From contig CAVZUK010000003.1 in the NCBI GenBank assembly GCA_963778465.1, forward strand, positions 868,001 to 932,000: 64,000 nt of DNA, in the 5' to 3' direction. Each line of letters starts with the position of its first letter. Positions within the stretch are counted from its first letter, which is position 1. Below the pieces are notes generated by a model. That model made no database searches. It was given only the letters and a program-made list of their open reading frames with translations, and was not told the origin of the DNA. The position numbers were made by a program, and so were the translations under genes. Of the stretch, positions 43,480 to 51,438 are shown piece after piece. Source of the stretch: CAVZBW01 sp963778465 (GTDB lineage: Bacteria; Actinomycetota; Acidimicrobiia; Acidimicrobiales; RAAP-2).

Positions 43480-44199
43480 ATGGGACGGCTGGACGGACGG
43501 GTGGCGCTGGTGACCGGCGGAGCGCGGGGGCAGGGCGCCGCCGAGGGACGGCTGTTCGCCGCGGAGGGCGCCTCGGTGTACCTCACCGACGTGCTGGTCG
43601 AGGAGGGCACCAAGGCCGCGGCCGAGGCTGGCGCCACCTTCATCGAGCACGACGTGACCTCCCCGGACGACTGGCAGCGGGTCGTCCAGCGCGTGGTCGG
43701 CGATCACGACCGTCTCGACGTGCTGGTCAACAACGCCGGGATCCTGCACTGGGCGACGATGACGGAGACGTCGTACGAGGCCTGGCAGCGGATCGTGGCG
43801 ATCAACCAGACGGGGGTGTTCCTCGGCATGCAGGCCGTCGCGGGTCAGATGATGGCCCAACGATTCGGCTCCATCATCAACGTCTCGTCGATCGGTGGCC
43901 TACGCGGCTCGGGGCCCTGCTTCGCCTACGGGGCCACCAAGTGGGCCGTCCGGGGGATGACCAAGGGCGCGGCGCAGGAGCTCGGACCCTACGGGGTGCG
44001 GGTCAATTCCATCCATCCCGGGATCATCGACACCCCGATGATGGAGGGCACCTCCCTCGAGGCGCTCTCCCGGCAGGTCCCGCTGCGGCGCCACGGGACG
44101 GCGGAGGAAGTGGCCCGGCTGGCCCTCTGGCTGGCGTCGGACGACAGCGCCTACGCGAGCGGTGCGGAGTTCGTGCTCGACGGGGGCCAGACCGCCTGA
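43480..44199 (+). CDS. Short-chain dehydrogenase/reductase
   Basis: 239 residues, classical SDR. The cofactor loop is TGGARGQGAAEG, then DVLVNNAGIL, the catalytic INVSS Ser and YGATK (Tyr-Lys). It ends in the usual YASGAEFVLDGGQTA. The Gly-rich TGGARGQG variant and the overall pattern resemble 3-alpha/20-beta-hydroxysteroid-type dehydrogenases, but substrate cannot be assigned. No membrane segment. It stands alone between the qcr and cta halves of the respiratory locus. Confidence 0.85.
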   Translation: MGRLDGRVALVTGGARGQGAAEGRLFAAEGASVYLTDVLVEEGTKAAAEAGATFIEHDVTSPDDWQRVVQRVVGDHDRLDVLVNNAGILHWATMTETSYEAWQRIVAINQTGVFLGMQAVAGQMMAQRFGSIINVSSIGGLRGSGPCFAYGATKWAVRGMTKGAAQELGPYGVRVNSIHPGIIDTPMMEGTSLEALSRQVPLRRHGTAEEVARLALWLASDDSAYASGAEFVLDGGQTA

Positions 44200-44221
44200 G
44201 CGGTCCGGCTCGGGCAGTACT

Positions 44222-44275
44222 GAGTAGACGTCAGGGACCGAGTAGACGTCGGGGACCGAGTGGTCAGACCTGACC
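44222..44275. repeat. 18-bp tandem repeat followed by an inverted repeat
   Basis: GAGTAGACGTCAGGGACC (44222-44239) is repeated with one change at 44240-44257, and a third copy starts at 44258 and stops after GAGTGG. It runs into GGTCAG-AC-CTGACC (44262-44275), an inverted repeat that includes the ctaF stop codon. It lies between the convergent SDR and ctaF genes and may help terminate either. Confidence 0.65.
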
Positions 44276-44659
44276 GCCGCGGCGGCTCTCCGCGGTGAAG
44301 CCCGTGACCGCGGCGAGGATCACTACGACCCCGGGCAGGAAGAGCCAGACGCCGAAGGCGAAGGCGAGCAGTGTGGTGAAGGCGCCCAGGCCGAAGAGGA
44401 ACGGCCAGATGCTCGAGTGTGGAAACGAGCTGACCACGCCGGCACCCTCTTCGATCGAGGCCGTCGGTCGGTCCTCGGGTCGGCTGTCCTTCATCCGGCG
44501 GTGCCAGAAGAAGTAGTACGAGCCGGGAACGAGGCCGAGGAGCATGGTGCCCATCAGCATCAGGAACCCGGCGTCCTCGTAGGAGGTGAACCAGTAGATC
44601 AGGCCCACGACGCCGAAGAAGACCCCGATGCCGAGCAGGAGAAGCGCCTCGACTCTCAT
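44264..44659 (-). CDS. ctaF: Cytochrome c oxidase subunit IV, actinobacterial type
   Basis: 131 residues with four helices in two pairs: ALLLLGIGVFFGVVGLIYWF, LMLMGTMLLGLVPGSYYFF, then IWPFLFGLGAFTTLLAFAFG and WLFLPGVVVILAAVTGF. The EDRPTASIEEGAG-like loop and the WPF start of helix three are typical of the actinobacterial CtaF family. ATG at 44659 overlaps the ctaD stop by four bases. Confidence 0.92.
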   Translation of the reverse strand: MRVEALLLLGIGVFFGVVGLIYWFTSYEDAGFLMLMGTMLLGLVPGSYYFFWHRRMKDSRPEDRPTASIEEGAGVVSSFPHSSIWPFLFGLGAFTTLLAFAFGVWLFLPGVVVILAAVTGFTAESRRGGQV

Positions 44660-46443
44660 TTCGGTTCCACACTTTCATGTCCGTTGCTCGGTGCGGTCGT
44701 CGCCCCCACCCGGTCGCCGTTGTGCCCGTTCGAGAGATGGTGCTCGTGCACCCGTCCGCCGTGCCCGATCGACGGCGCGTCGGGGTGGTTGTAGTCCCAG
44801 GTCGGCCGCTCCGAACGGATCGGGGGGAGGTGGGTGTAGTTGTGGTGCGGCGGCGGCGAGGTGGTGAACCATTCGAGCGTGTGGGCGTCCCACGGGTTGT
44901 TGCCCGCCACGATCGGCTTGCGCCAGGAGACCCAGAGGTTGACGAGCATGACGGCGAAGGAGACGGCGATCAGGACCGATCCCGCCGTCGACAGGTCGTT
45001 CCAGACCTCGAGGCCGGGATGGGTGGGATAGACCGCGACCCGGCGGGGCATGCCCTCCATCCCGATGTAGTACTGCGGCGTGAAGGTCAGCCAGAACCCG
45101 ACGAACAGGAGCCAGAAGTGGGCCTTGCCGAGGCCCTCCCGCATCATCCGGCCCGTGAACTTCGGATACCAGTAGTAGAAGCCGGAAAAGCCCGCGAACA
45201 CGGCGGATCCGAAGAGCACCTGGTGGAAGTGCGCCACCACGAAGTAGGTGTCGTGCACGGCGAAGTCGATGGGTGGTGCGGCGAGGAAGATGCCCGTGAT
45301 GCCGCCCATCAGGAAGGCCAGGAGGAAGCCGATTGAGAAGAGCATGGGCGTCGAGAACCACAGGTGCCCACGCCACATGGTCCCGATCCAGTTGAAGAAT
45401 TTGATGCCCGTCGGGACGGCGATGAGCAGGCTCAGGAGCGAGAAGAAGGGCAGGAGGACGACACCGGTCGTGAACATGTGGTGCGCCCATACTCCGGTCG
45501 ACAGCGCGGCGATCGCCATCGTCGCGAAGACCATGCCCTTGTAGCCGAAGACCGGTTTGCGGGAGAACACCGGGAGAACCTCGGTGACGATCCCAAAGTA
45601 GGGCAAGGCGAGGATATAGACCTCCGGATGGCCGAAGAACCAGAAGAGGTGCTGCCAGAGCACCGGGACGCCTCCGCCCTGAACCGAGAATATGTGCGTC
45701 CCAAAATGTCGATCGCAGAAGAGCATGATGAGGGCGGCCGTCAGCACCGGGAAGGCGATCAGGATCAGGATCCCGGTGACCAGCATGTTCCAGGTGAAGA
45801 TCGGCATCCGGAACATGGTCATGCCCGGGGCGCGGAGGTAGAAGATCGTGGCGATGAGGTTCACGCCGGTGAAGATGGCGGAGAACCCGGTCAGGACCAG
45901 CGAGAGGATCCACACGTCGGGACCGGCTCCCGGGGAGTTGACGGCGTTGGACAGCGGGGCATAGGCCACCCATCCGAAGTCCGCCGCACCGCCCGCCGTC
46001 AGGAAGCCCATCAGCATCGTGATGGAGCCGCCGAGATAGAGCCAGTAGGAGAGAGCGTTGAGCCGGGGGAAGGCCATGTCCGGCGCACCGACCTGGAGGG
46101 GGACGATGTAGTTGGCGAGCCCACCGAAGGCAAAGGGCCCGGCGAACAGGTACAGCATCAAGCTCCCGTGCATCGTGAACAGCTCGTTGTAGACGTGGAA
46201 GCTGAGCAGGGAGCTGTTGGGGGTGACGAGCTGGGCGCGGATGATCATCGCCATGATCCCGGCCAGGTAGAACATGATGATCGAGGTCACCATGTAGCTC
46301 ATGCCGATGACCTTGTGGTCGGTCGTGGTGATCCACTTGAGGAAGCCGGTCGGCTCGCCCTCGGCGTGATGTCCCGGTACGGGGCCCTCGTGGGGACCTT
46401 CGACGCCGGCTCCGGCGCCCGGAAGGGTGATGACGTCGGTCAC
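44656..46443 (-). CDS. ctaD: Cytochrome c oxidase subunit I
   Basis: Catalytic subunit of the aa3 oxidase, 595 residues and 12 helices. The heme a ligand is in FTMHGSLMLYLFAGP. The CuB site is WFFGHPEVYILALP (with the cross-linked His-Tyr pair and the D-channel Glu) and WAHHMFTTG. The other hemes are bound by VVAHFHQVLFG. These are A-type heme-copper oxidase features. The GTG start at 46443 overlaps the ctaC stop (GTGA). An additional 40-residue polar His/Asn-rich tail follows the last helix. Confidence 0.96.
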   Translation of the reverse strand: MTDVITLPGAGAGVEGPHEGPVPGHHAEGEPTGFLKWITTTDHKVIGMSYMVTSIIMFYLAGIMAMIIRAQLVTPNSSLLSFHVYNELFTMHGSLMLYLFAGPFAFGGLANYIVPLQVGAPDMAFPRLNALSYWLYLGGSITMLMGFLTAGGAADFGWVAYAPLSNAVNSPGAGPDVWILSLVLTGFSAIFTGVNLIATIFYLRAPGMTMFRMPIFTWNMLVTGILILIAFPVLTAALIMLFCDRHFGTHIFSVQGGGVPVLWQHLFWFFGHPEVYILALPYFGIVTEVLPVFSRKPVFGYKGMVFATMAIAALSTGVWAHHMFTTGVVLLPFFSLLSLLIAVPTGIKFFNWIGTMWRGHLWFSTPMLFSIGFLLAFLMGGITGIFLAAPPIDFAVHDTYFVVAHFHQVLFGSAVFAGFSGFYYWYPKFTGRMMREGLGKAHFWLLFVGFWLTFTPQYYIGMEGMPRRVAVYPTHPGLEVWNDLSTAGSVLIAVSFAVMLVNLWVSWRKPIVAGNNPWDAHTLEWFTTSPPPHHNYTHLPPIRSERPTWDYNHPDAPSIGHGGRVHEHHLSNGHNGDRVGATTAPSNGHESVEPK

Positions 46444-47189
46444 GTCACGGACCTCCCCGTCAGTCGCTCGGTCGCGGCGGTCTTGGCCAGCCATGCCCGG
46501 TATTGGGTCGGCGAGACGGCCTTGACCTGGAAGATCATGAGCGAGTGGTAGAGCCCGCACAGCTGGGTGCACTGCCCGCGGTAGACGCCCGGCTGGTTGA
46601 CGTTGATGTCGAAGCTCGTCGAGTAGCCGGGCGTGGCGTAGCGGCTGAAGTTGAACTGCGGCACGTAGAAGCCGTGGATGACGTCGGTCGAGCGCAACGT
46701 GATCCTCACAGTCTGCCCGGCCGGCACCACCATGGTCGGCTCCTGCAGCTCGACCCCTTGGACCACGACGCCCTGGCCGGGGTAGGCAAAGCGCCACCCC
46801 CACTGGAAGGCTGTCACGTTGACCACGGCGTCGGGGTTCTTGGAGACGGCGTCGACGTTGTTCTCGGTCACCACCGTAAAGGCGAACAAGGCCAGGACGA
46901 CGAGGATCGGCGTGACCGTGTAGACGATCTCGAGAGGCAGCACGTACTGGGACTGACGCGGCAGGCCGGTCTGGCTCTTGCGCCGCCGGTAGCGGAACAC
47001 CGACCACAGGATGAGGACCAGGACGAGGCCGCCGACGACGAAGCTCGAGAGCATGAAGCCCTGGATGAGCTTGAAGGTCGACTGACCCTGCGTCGTGCTG
47101 CCACGAAAGAAGCCGAACGAGGGCAGCTGGCAACCCGCCGCCAGGAGGGGCAGGAGGAGGACGAGCCCGAGCTTGGCTCGTTTCGGCAC
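46440..47189 (-). CDS. ctaC: Cytochrome c oxidase subunit II (lipoprotein-type signal peptide)
   Basis: 249 residues from GTG 47189. The N-terminus KRAKLGLVLLLPLLAAGC is a lipoprotein signal with lipobox LAAGC (C20). Two helices follow (FMLSSFVVGGLVLVLILWSV and LEIVYTVTPILVVLALFAF), then the cupredoxin domain with CuA ligands in IHGFYVPQF and QCTQLCGLYHSLM. The usual CxExC here reads C-T-Q-L-C; the middle residue contributes only its backbone. Starts at 47249 or 47258 (GTG) are in frame and would lengthen the leader. No fused cytochrome c domain, consistent with electrons coming from diheme QcrC. Confidence 0.93.
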   Translation of the reverse strand: MPKRAKLGLVLLLPLLAAGCQLPSFGFFRGSTTQGQSTFKLIQGFMLSSFVVGGLVLVLILWSVFRYRRRKSQTGLPRQSQYVLPLEIVYTVTPILVVLALFAFTVVTENNVDAVSKNPDAVVNVTAFQWGWRFAYPGQGVVVQGVELQEPTMVVPAGQTVRITLRSTDVIHGFYVPQFNFSRYATPGYSTSFDINVNQPGVYRGQCTQLCGLYHSLMIFQVKAVSPTQYRAWLAKTAATERLTGRSVT

Positions 47190-47304
47190 CCGGCCGCCGC
47201 GCCGGGGACCTTGGTCTCCGGCAAGCCTGCCAGGCTGGGAGTTCGCCACGGCGAGCACACTAGCGAAGCCGCGCCGCGAATACGAAGTTCCTGGACGGGA
47301 GTCC

Positions 47305-48600
47305 TCAGTCAGCCCCGCCGGAGCGGCCCGGGGCCGGGTGGTTGGCCGCCCAACGGAACACGCCCTTGGCCATCGTCGAGGAGGCCCGCTCTGCCCTGGC
47401 GCCGTAGACCGCCCGCCGCGCCTCGATCGTGACGGGATCGTCCGGGGCCGCCAGCCACGCGAGCTCCGCCAGATGGCCCGCCAGGCGCAGCCCCGGGGGG
47501 TCCGCCACCTCGTCGCCCCCCGCCTCCTCCAGCAGGGAGAGGGCCCGGCCGGCAAGGGCCGCCGCGCCACCGGCCAGCTCGGCCAGCTCGGAGGCGAGGG
47601 CCCGCTCGGGGGCGGGCAGCAGGGTCGCGGGGTTGCCGTCCCACCACCCGCCGTAGAGGCGCCAGACGTTGTGGACGATGAACTCGGGCTCGTCGTAGAC
47701 GGGCTGGAGGTAGGGCAGCCCGGCCAGATCCGACGGCGACCGCACCGTGTGCAGGGCGTCGTCGAGCCTCGCCCCCGCGTTCATCAGCTCGAGGGTCTGG
47801 GCGACCAGCGACTCGAGGAGGGCCGCGGTGTCCGAGAGGGCCTGGCGGACTCGATCCCGCCCCACGATCGGCAGGCCGTGGCCCGGGAGAAGGAACTCCG
47901 GCTCGAGGGCGACCATGCGCCGGAGCGCCTGCGCCCACTCGAGGGGATAGCGCTGGACCTTTTGGGGGTTGCCGGCGTTGGGGCTGGCCCAGATGAACAG
48001 GTCCCCGCAGCAGAGGATCTTGCGGTCCGGGACCCAGGTGATCGTGTGGTCGTCGGTCTCCCCCCGTTCGTGGCGTAGCTCCAGCGCTCGCCCGCCCACC
48101 TCGAGGTCCAGGTGGTCGTGGTAGGTGCGATCGGGGTAGCGGTAGTCGGTGGGCCATTCGAGGTTCTCGAACCCAAATTGCCGGCGGTTGACGACGGCGT
48201 TGTAGCCCGCGGTGAGGAGGTACCGGTCGAAGCGTCGGCCGACGGCCTCGTGCGCCACCACCTGGGGGGCCGGCCACCGGTTGACTCTCGCTTCCTCCTC
48301 CCACACGGGCACGCCGAAGACGTGGTCGATGTGACCGTGGGAGTACACCGCGGTGTGCAACGGCTGATTCGTCCAGCGCCTCAGCTCGTTGTGGATGTTG
48401 TTGGCAAACGGGCTGCTGCCGGTGTCGACCAGAACGAGGCCGCTCTCGGTGGAGAAGGCCGAGACGTTGGCGAGGGATGCGACGAAGGCCACGCCCTCGC
48501 AGATCTCCACCGCCCCGTGATCGTGGAGAACGGGATGGTGCTCCGAGGTGGCGGCCTCACCGTTCCAGAGCTGATCGGCGAGCTCGAGGACGTCGGGCAC
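47305..48600 (-). CDS. MBL-fold hydrolase, alkylsulfatase-like with dimerisation domain
   Basis: 431 residues from GTG 48600. The zinc motif is YSHGHIDHVFG, followed by GETDDHTITWVPDRKILCCG and FLLPGHGLPIVG. The segment YLQPVYDEPEFIVHNVWRLY, with GGWWDGNPATLLPAPER, is the alkyl-sulfatase dimerisation signature. Members of this group hydrolyse alkyl sulfate esters or related compounds; the substrate here is not determined. The frame is open to an ATG at 48720, but that would overlap tatA, so a start after tatA is preferred. The ctaC gene follows on the same strand after 46-115 bases, depending on its start. Confidence 0.8.
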   Translation of the reverse strand: MPDVLELADQLWNGEAATSEHHPVLHDHGAVEICEGVAFVASLANVSAFSTESGLVLVDTGSSPFANNIHNELRRWTNQPLHTAVYSHGHIDHVFGVPVWEEEARVNRWPAPQVVAHEAVGRRFDRYLLTAGYNAVVNRRQFGFENLEWPTDYRYPDRTYHDHLDLEVGGRALELRHERGETDDHTITWVPDRKILCCGDLFIWASPNAGNPQKVQRYPLEWAQALRRMVALEPEFLLPGHGLPIVGRDRVRQALSDTAALLESLVAQTLELMNAGARLDDALHTVRSPSDLAGLPYLQPVYDEPEFIVHNVWRLYGGWWDGNPATLLPAPERALASELAELAGGAAALAGRALSLLEEAGGDEVADPPGLRLAGHLAELAWLAAPDDPVTIEARRAVYGARAERASSTMAKGVFRWAANHPAPGRSGGAD

Positions 48601-48679
48601 GTCAGCGCAGCCGCGCCGACGGATACCCGGGGCCGGGGACGACCGATCGGCCTCTACCTCCCACGGGGGAACGCGTGGG

Positions 48680-48937
48680 CTATTGGGATCCGGCCGACGA
48701 GCCGTCCGGCTTGGGGGCATCGGCCTTCGCGGCGGCCTTCTCGCCGTCGCTCTTGTCGCCGTCGCTCTTGCCGTCGCCGTCGGGGCTCTCGGTCATCCCC
48801 TTGCTGAACTCCTTGCGAGCGGAGCCGAGGTTCCTCGCGAGCTTCGGGATGGCGGCGCCACCGAAGAGGAGCACCACCACCACCAGCACGACGATGAGGA
48901 GGTCGGGTCCGAAAATGTCCGCCGAAATCGCTGCCAT
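48680..48937 (-). CDS. tatA: Sec-independent translocase TatA/TatE family protein
   Basis: 85 residues. One N-terminal helix (DLLIVVLVVVVLLFGGAAIP) with the FGGAAIPKLARNLGSARKEF hinge and amphipathic helix is diagnostic for TatA. A charged Lys/Asp/Ser tail follows. The strong ribosome site GAGGAGAA lies upstream of the ATG at 48937. tatB and tatC are not nearby. Export of the Rieske protein in the neighbouring locus is a typical Tat task. Confidence 0.9.
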   Translation of the reverse strand: MAAISADIFGPDLLIVVLVVVVLLFGGAAIPKLARNLGSARKEFSKGMTESPDGDGKSDGDKSDGEKAAAKADAPKPDGSSAGSQ

Positions 48938-49004
48938 TGGCGTTTCTCCTCGAAGAGTGGGCCGCTCGACTGGCGAGCAGTGCCAGGCTACCCCCTTCGG
49001 CGGA

Positions 49005-49409
49005 TCAATTGGCCAGCAGGACCCCCATGACCAGGGCGGCGATGGACGTCAACCCGGCCACGGAGCCCCATGCGGCGATGCCGGCACGAGAGTCGGCCCG
49101 CTGGTGCAGGAAGGTGGAGACCCCCGCCAGCGCCACGACCCCGAGCTTCACCCACAGGACCACCTGCCAGGCGGTCGTCTGCTTGGAGGGATGGACGGCT
49201 GCGATGTTCCAGAAGCCCGTGATGACGAGCAGGGCGAAGGCGGGCCAGGCCAGCCGGGCAAAGGCGCGACCGAGCACCCGGGGAGCGTCCTCGGACACCT
49301 GCCTCGCCGCCGGGACCAGCCCGGCGATGGTCAGCTGGCCGCCGACCCAGACCGCCGCCGCCAGCACGTGCAGCGAGAGCCGGACGCCGTCGAGGGCGGG
49401 TGCCAGCAT
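49005..49409 (-). CDS. Small CopD-like integral membrane protein
   Basis: 134 residues, four helices. RLSLHVLAAAVWVGGQLTIAG resembles the conserved LHxLAAAxWxGG start of the CopD/copper-resistance D superfamily, and FALLVITGFWNIAAVHP and LWVKLGVVALAGVSTFLH follow its order of helices. Copper handling is the family association, which would suit the neighbouring oxidase genes, but it is not shown here. It begins four bases after the crotonase stop, so the two are probably co-transcribed. Confidence 0.65.
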   Translation of the reverse strand: MLAPALDGVRLSLHVLAAAVWVGGQLTIAGLVPAARQVSEDAPRVLGRAFARLAWPAFALLVITGFWNIAAVHPSKQTTAWQVVLWVKLGVVALAGVSTFLHQRADSRAGIAAWGSVAGLTSIAALVMGVLLAN

Positions 49410-49413
49410 CGGG

Positions 49414-50187
49414 TCAGTGACCCTGCCAGCGGGGCGGCCGCTTCTCGGCGAAGGCCACCGAGCCCTCCATGGCGTCGGCGGACGTGAACACGATGTCGCA
49501 GGCCTTGTCGCTGATCTTCCAACCCTCCTCCTCGGGCACGTCCATGGCGCGGAGGAGGACCTCCTTGGAGGTGCGGACCGCCAGGGGCGCGTTCTCCGCG
49601 ATCCGCCCGGCCAGGGCGAGGGCCGCGGGCATCAGCTGATCGGCCGGCACGACGCGGTTGATGAGGCCGAGGGCGGCCGCCCGGTCGGCGTCGATGGGAT
49701 CGCCCGTCAACGCCAGCTCGAGCGCGATGGCCCGGGGCAGCATCTTGGGCAGGCGGATCAGGCCGCCGGCGGCTGCGGCCAGGCCCCGGGAGACCTCGGG
49801 AATGCCGAAGCGGGCGTGCTCGACGGCGACCACCAGGTCGCACGAGAGCATGATCTCGAGGCCGCCGGCCAATGCCACGCCGTTGACGGCGGCGATCAGG
49901 GGCTTGGAAAGCCGGCGTCGGGCGATCCCCGCGAAGCCACCCTCGGTGCCGAGGATCGCCGGGCCCTCGCCGGCCGCGAACGCCTTGAGGTCCATGCCCG
50001 CGCAAAAGGCTTTGTCGCCGGCCCCCGTGAGCACCACCACCCAGGTCTCCTGGTCGCGCTCGGCCGCCTCGAGGGCGGTCGCCAACGCGGCGCTCACCGC
50101 CGCGTTGATGGCGTTGCGCGCCTCCGGGCGGTTGATCGTCAACACGGTCACCCGATCGTGCCGCTCCTGCAGGATCTCGTCCGCCAT
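49414..50187 (-). CDS. Enoyl-CoA hydratase/isomerase (crotonase) family protein
   Basis: 257 residues. The oxyanion-hole segments are DKAFCAGMDLKAFAAGEGP and VNGVALAGGLEIMLSCDLV. The acids correspond to the Glu of AGGLEIM and the Glu of FGIPEVSRGLAAAAGG, so both hydratase glutamates seem present. It ends in FAEKRPPRWQGH, as many crotonases do. GGAGGGGCAG precedes the ATG at 50187, a good ribosome site. The specific acyl-CoA cannot be named. Divergent from the GH1-like gene. Confidence 0.88.
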   Translation of the reverse strand: MADEILQERHDRVTVLTINRPEARNAINAAVSAALATALEAAERDQETWVVVLTGAGDKAFCAGMDLKAFAAGEGPAILGTEGGFAGIARRRLSKPLIAAVNGVALAGGLEIMLSCDLVVAVEHARFGIPEVSRGLAAAAGGLIRLPKMLPRAIALELALTGDPIDADRAAALGLINRVVPADQLMPAALALAGRIAENAPLAVRTSKEVLLRAMDVPEEEGWKISDKACDIVFTSADAMEGSVAFAEKRPPRWQGH

Positions 50188-50250
50188 CTGCCCCTCCCTC
50201 TCGCTCGACGCTGGGCCCTGACGGGAGGACGATCATGCCATGCTGTCTCG

Positions 50251-51438
50251 ATGCTGCGTGCGGGGCCGCCACCGAGTGGTGCGCAGTCCGCGGGCGCCGG
50301 ACACGGCCGCCAGGCCCTCCTCGGCATCGCGTCGCTCTCCCTCGATCCCGGCCTCAACCACCCGGGCGCGCCGGCGGACAACTGGTGTGCCCGGGCCCTG
50401 ACGGGCCTCGCCGGCTGGCGGGGCTCCCTCGAGTCGGTCCCCGACAGCCAAGAGACCTTGAAGTGCGTGGCCTCGGAGGGGGCGACGGCGTTCGGCGTGC
50501 TCCTCGAATGGGCGAGGGTCTCTCCGAGGCCCGGGGTGGTCGACGGGGCCGCACTGGCCGGGTACTCGGAGCTCCTGCGTATGGGTTGCGACAACGGTCT
50601 CGAGCCCGTCGTCACCCTGCAGTTCCGCTCGCATCCCGAATGGCTGGGCGAGGAGTTCTGGCTCACCCCGGGTTCGCCGGACCTCTTTCGCGCCCATGTC
50701 GCGACGGTCGCCTCGAGGCTGGGCGACCTCTGCCGCCACTGGGTCACGGTGCAGTCCCCCGGCCGCCTGGCCCGAGGTGGCTGGGTCACGGGGCAACTCC
50801 CGCCCCACCGCCGCGCCGCCCTGGCCGACGCCTACACGGTCCTCGACAACCTCATGGCTGCCCAGATGCTCGCCGAGGACGAGATCCGAGCGGCACGCCC
50901 CGACGCCGTGGTGGCCGTCGGACACCAGGCCTCCGATACCTACGACGAGGGTCCCCTGGCGGTCGACCTGATCGGTGGCGCCGCCACCCGCGCGACGTCG
51001 AGCTCCGAGCTCGTCGGCTGGCTGGCGCGGAGGCGTGCGGAGTTCGATCGGCTGCACCCGGCCCGACATGGGGGTGCCGGCGCCCAACGGCTCGCGGCCT
51101 CGGCGCTCTCCCCCTTCGGCACCGGGTGGCTACGGCGCCCGTGTCCCCTGCGGTCCCTGCGGGAGGTCGCGGCCGCCCCCGCCCGCCCCGGGCCGGACGC
51201 GGTGGTGGTGGTGTGGGACCGCAGCACGTCGGGTGCGGGGCTGCTCGAATGGTGCCGGCTCGAGGCCGGACGTCATGGACTGCCGATCTGGCTCGTCGTC
51301 GCCGGAAGCGGGGTCGTGCCCACGCCAAGCGAGCTCGACACCCTGCGGGAAGCGGAGCTCTCCGGCGTCCCCCTAGGCGGCTGGTTCCGTCTGGCCCCCG
51401 GCCCTCTGCTCCTTCCGGAGCCCCGGCCTGGCGGCTGA
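50251..51438 (+). CDS. Glycoside hydrolase family 1-like protein lacking the catalytic acid/base
   Basis: 395 residues. The first half follows the GH1 pattern: ASEGATAFGVLLEWARVSPR, GYSELLRMGCDNGLEPVVTL, SHPEWLGEEFW, FRAHVATVASRLGDLCRHWV. Where GH1 enzymes have TLNEP with the acid/base Glu, this protein reads TVQSPGR (about residue 166), and the nucleophile motif (T/I)TENG near the C-terminus is not found; IWLVVAGSGV is in its place. It probably binds or has lost its sugar rather than hydrolysing by the retaining mechanism. No signal peptide. The start could differ slightly; 50251 is the last ATG before homology. The 3' end overlaps the convergent hydrolase by 66 bases. Confidence 0.62.
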   Translation: MLRAGPPPSGAQSAGAGHGRQALLGIASLSLDPGLNHPGAPADNWCARALTGLAGWRGSLESVPDSQETLKCVASEGATAFGVLLEWARVSPRPGVVDGAALAGYSELLRMGCDNGLEPVVTLQFRSHPEWLGEEFWLTPGSPDLFRAHVATVASRLGDLCRHWVTVQSPGRLARGGWVTGQLPPHRRAALADAYTVLDNLMAAQMLAEDEIRAARPDAVVAVGHQASDTYDEGPLAVDLIGGAATRATSSSELVGWLARRRAEFDRLHPARHGGAGAQRLAASALSPFGTGWLRRPCPLRSLREVAAAPARPGPDAVVVVWDRSTSGAGLLEWCRLEAGRHGLPIWLVVAGSGVVPTPSELDTLREAELSGVPLGGWFRLAPGPLLLPEPRPGG

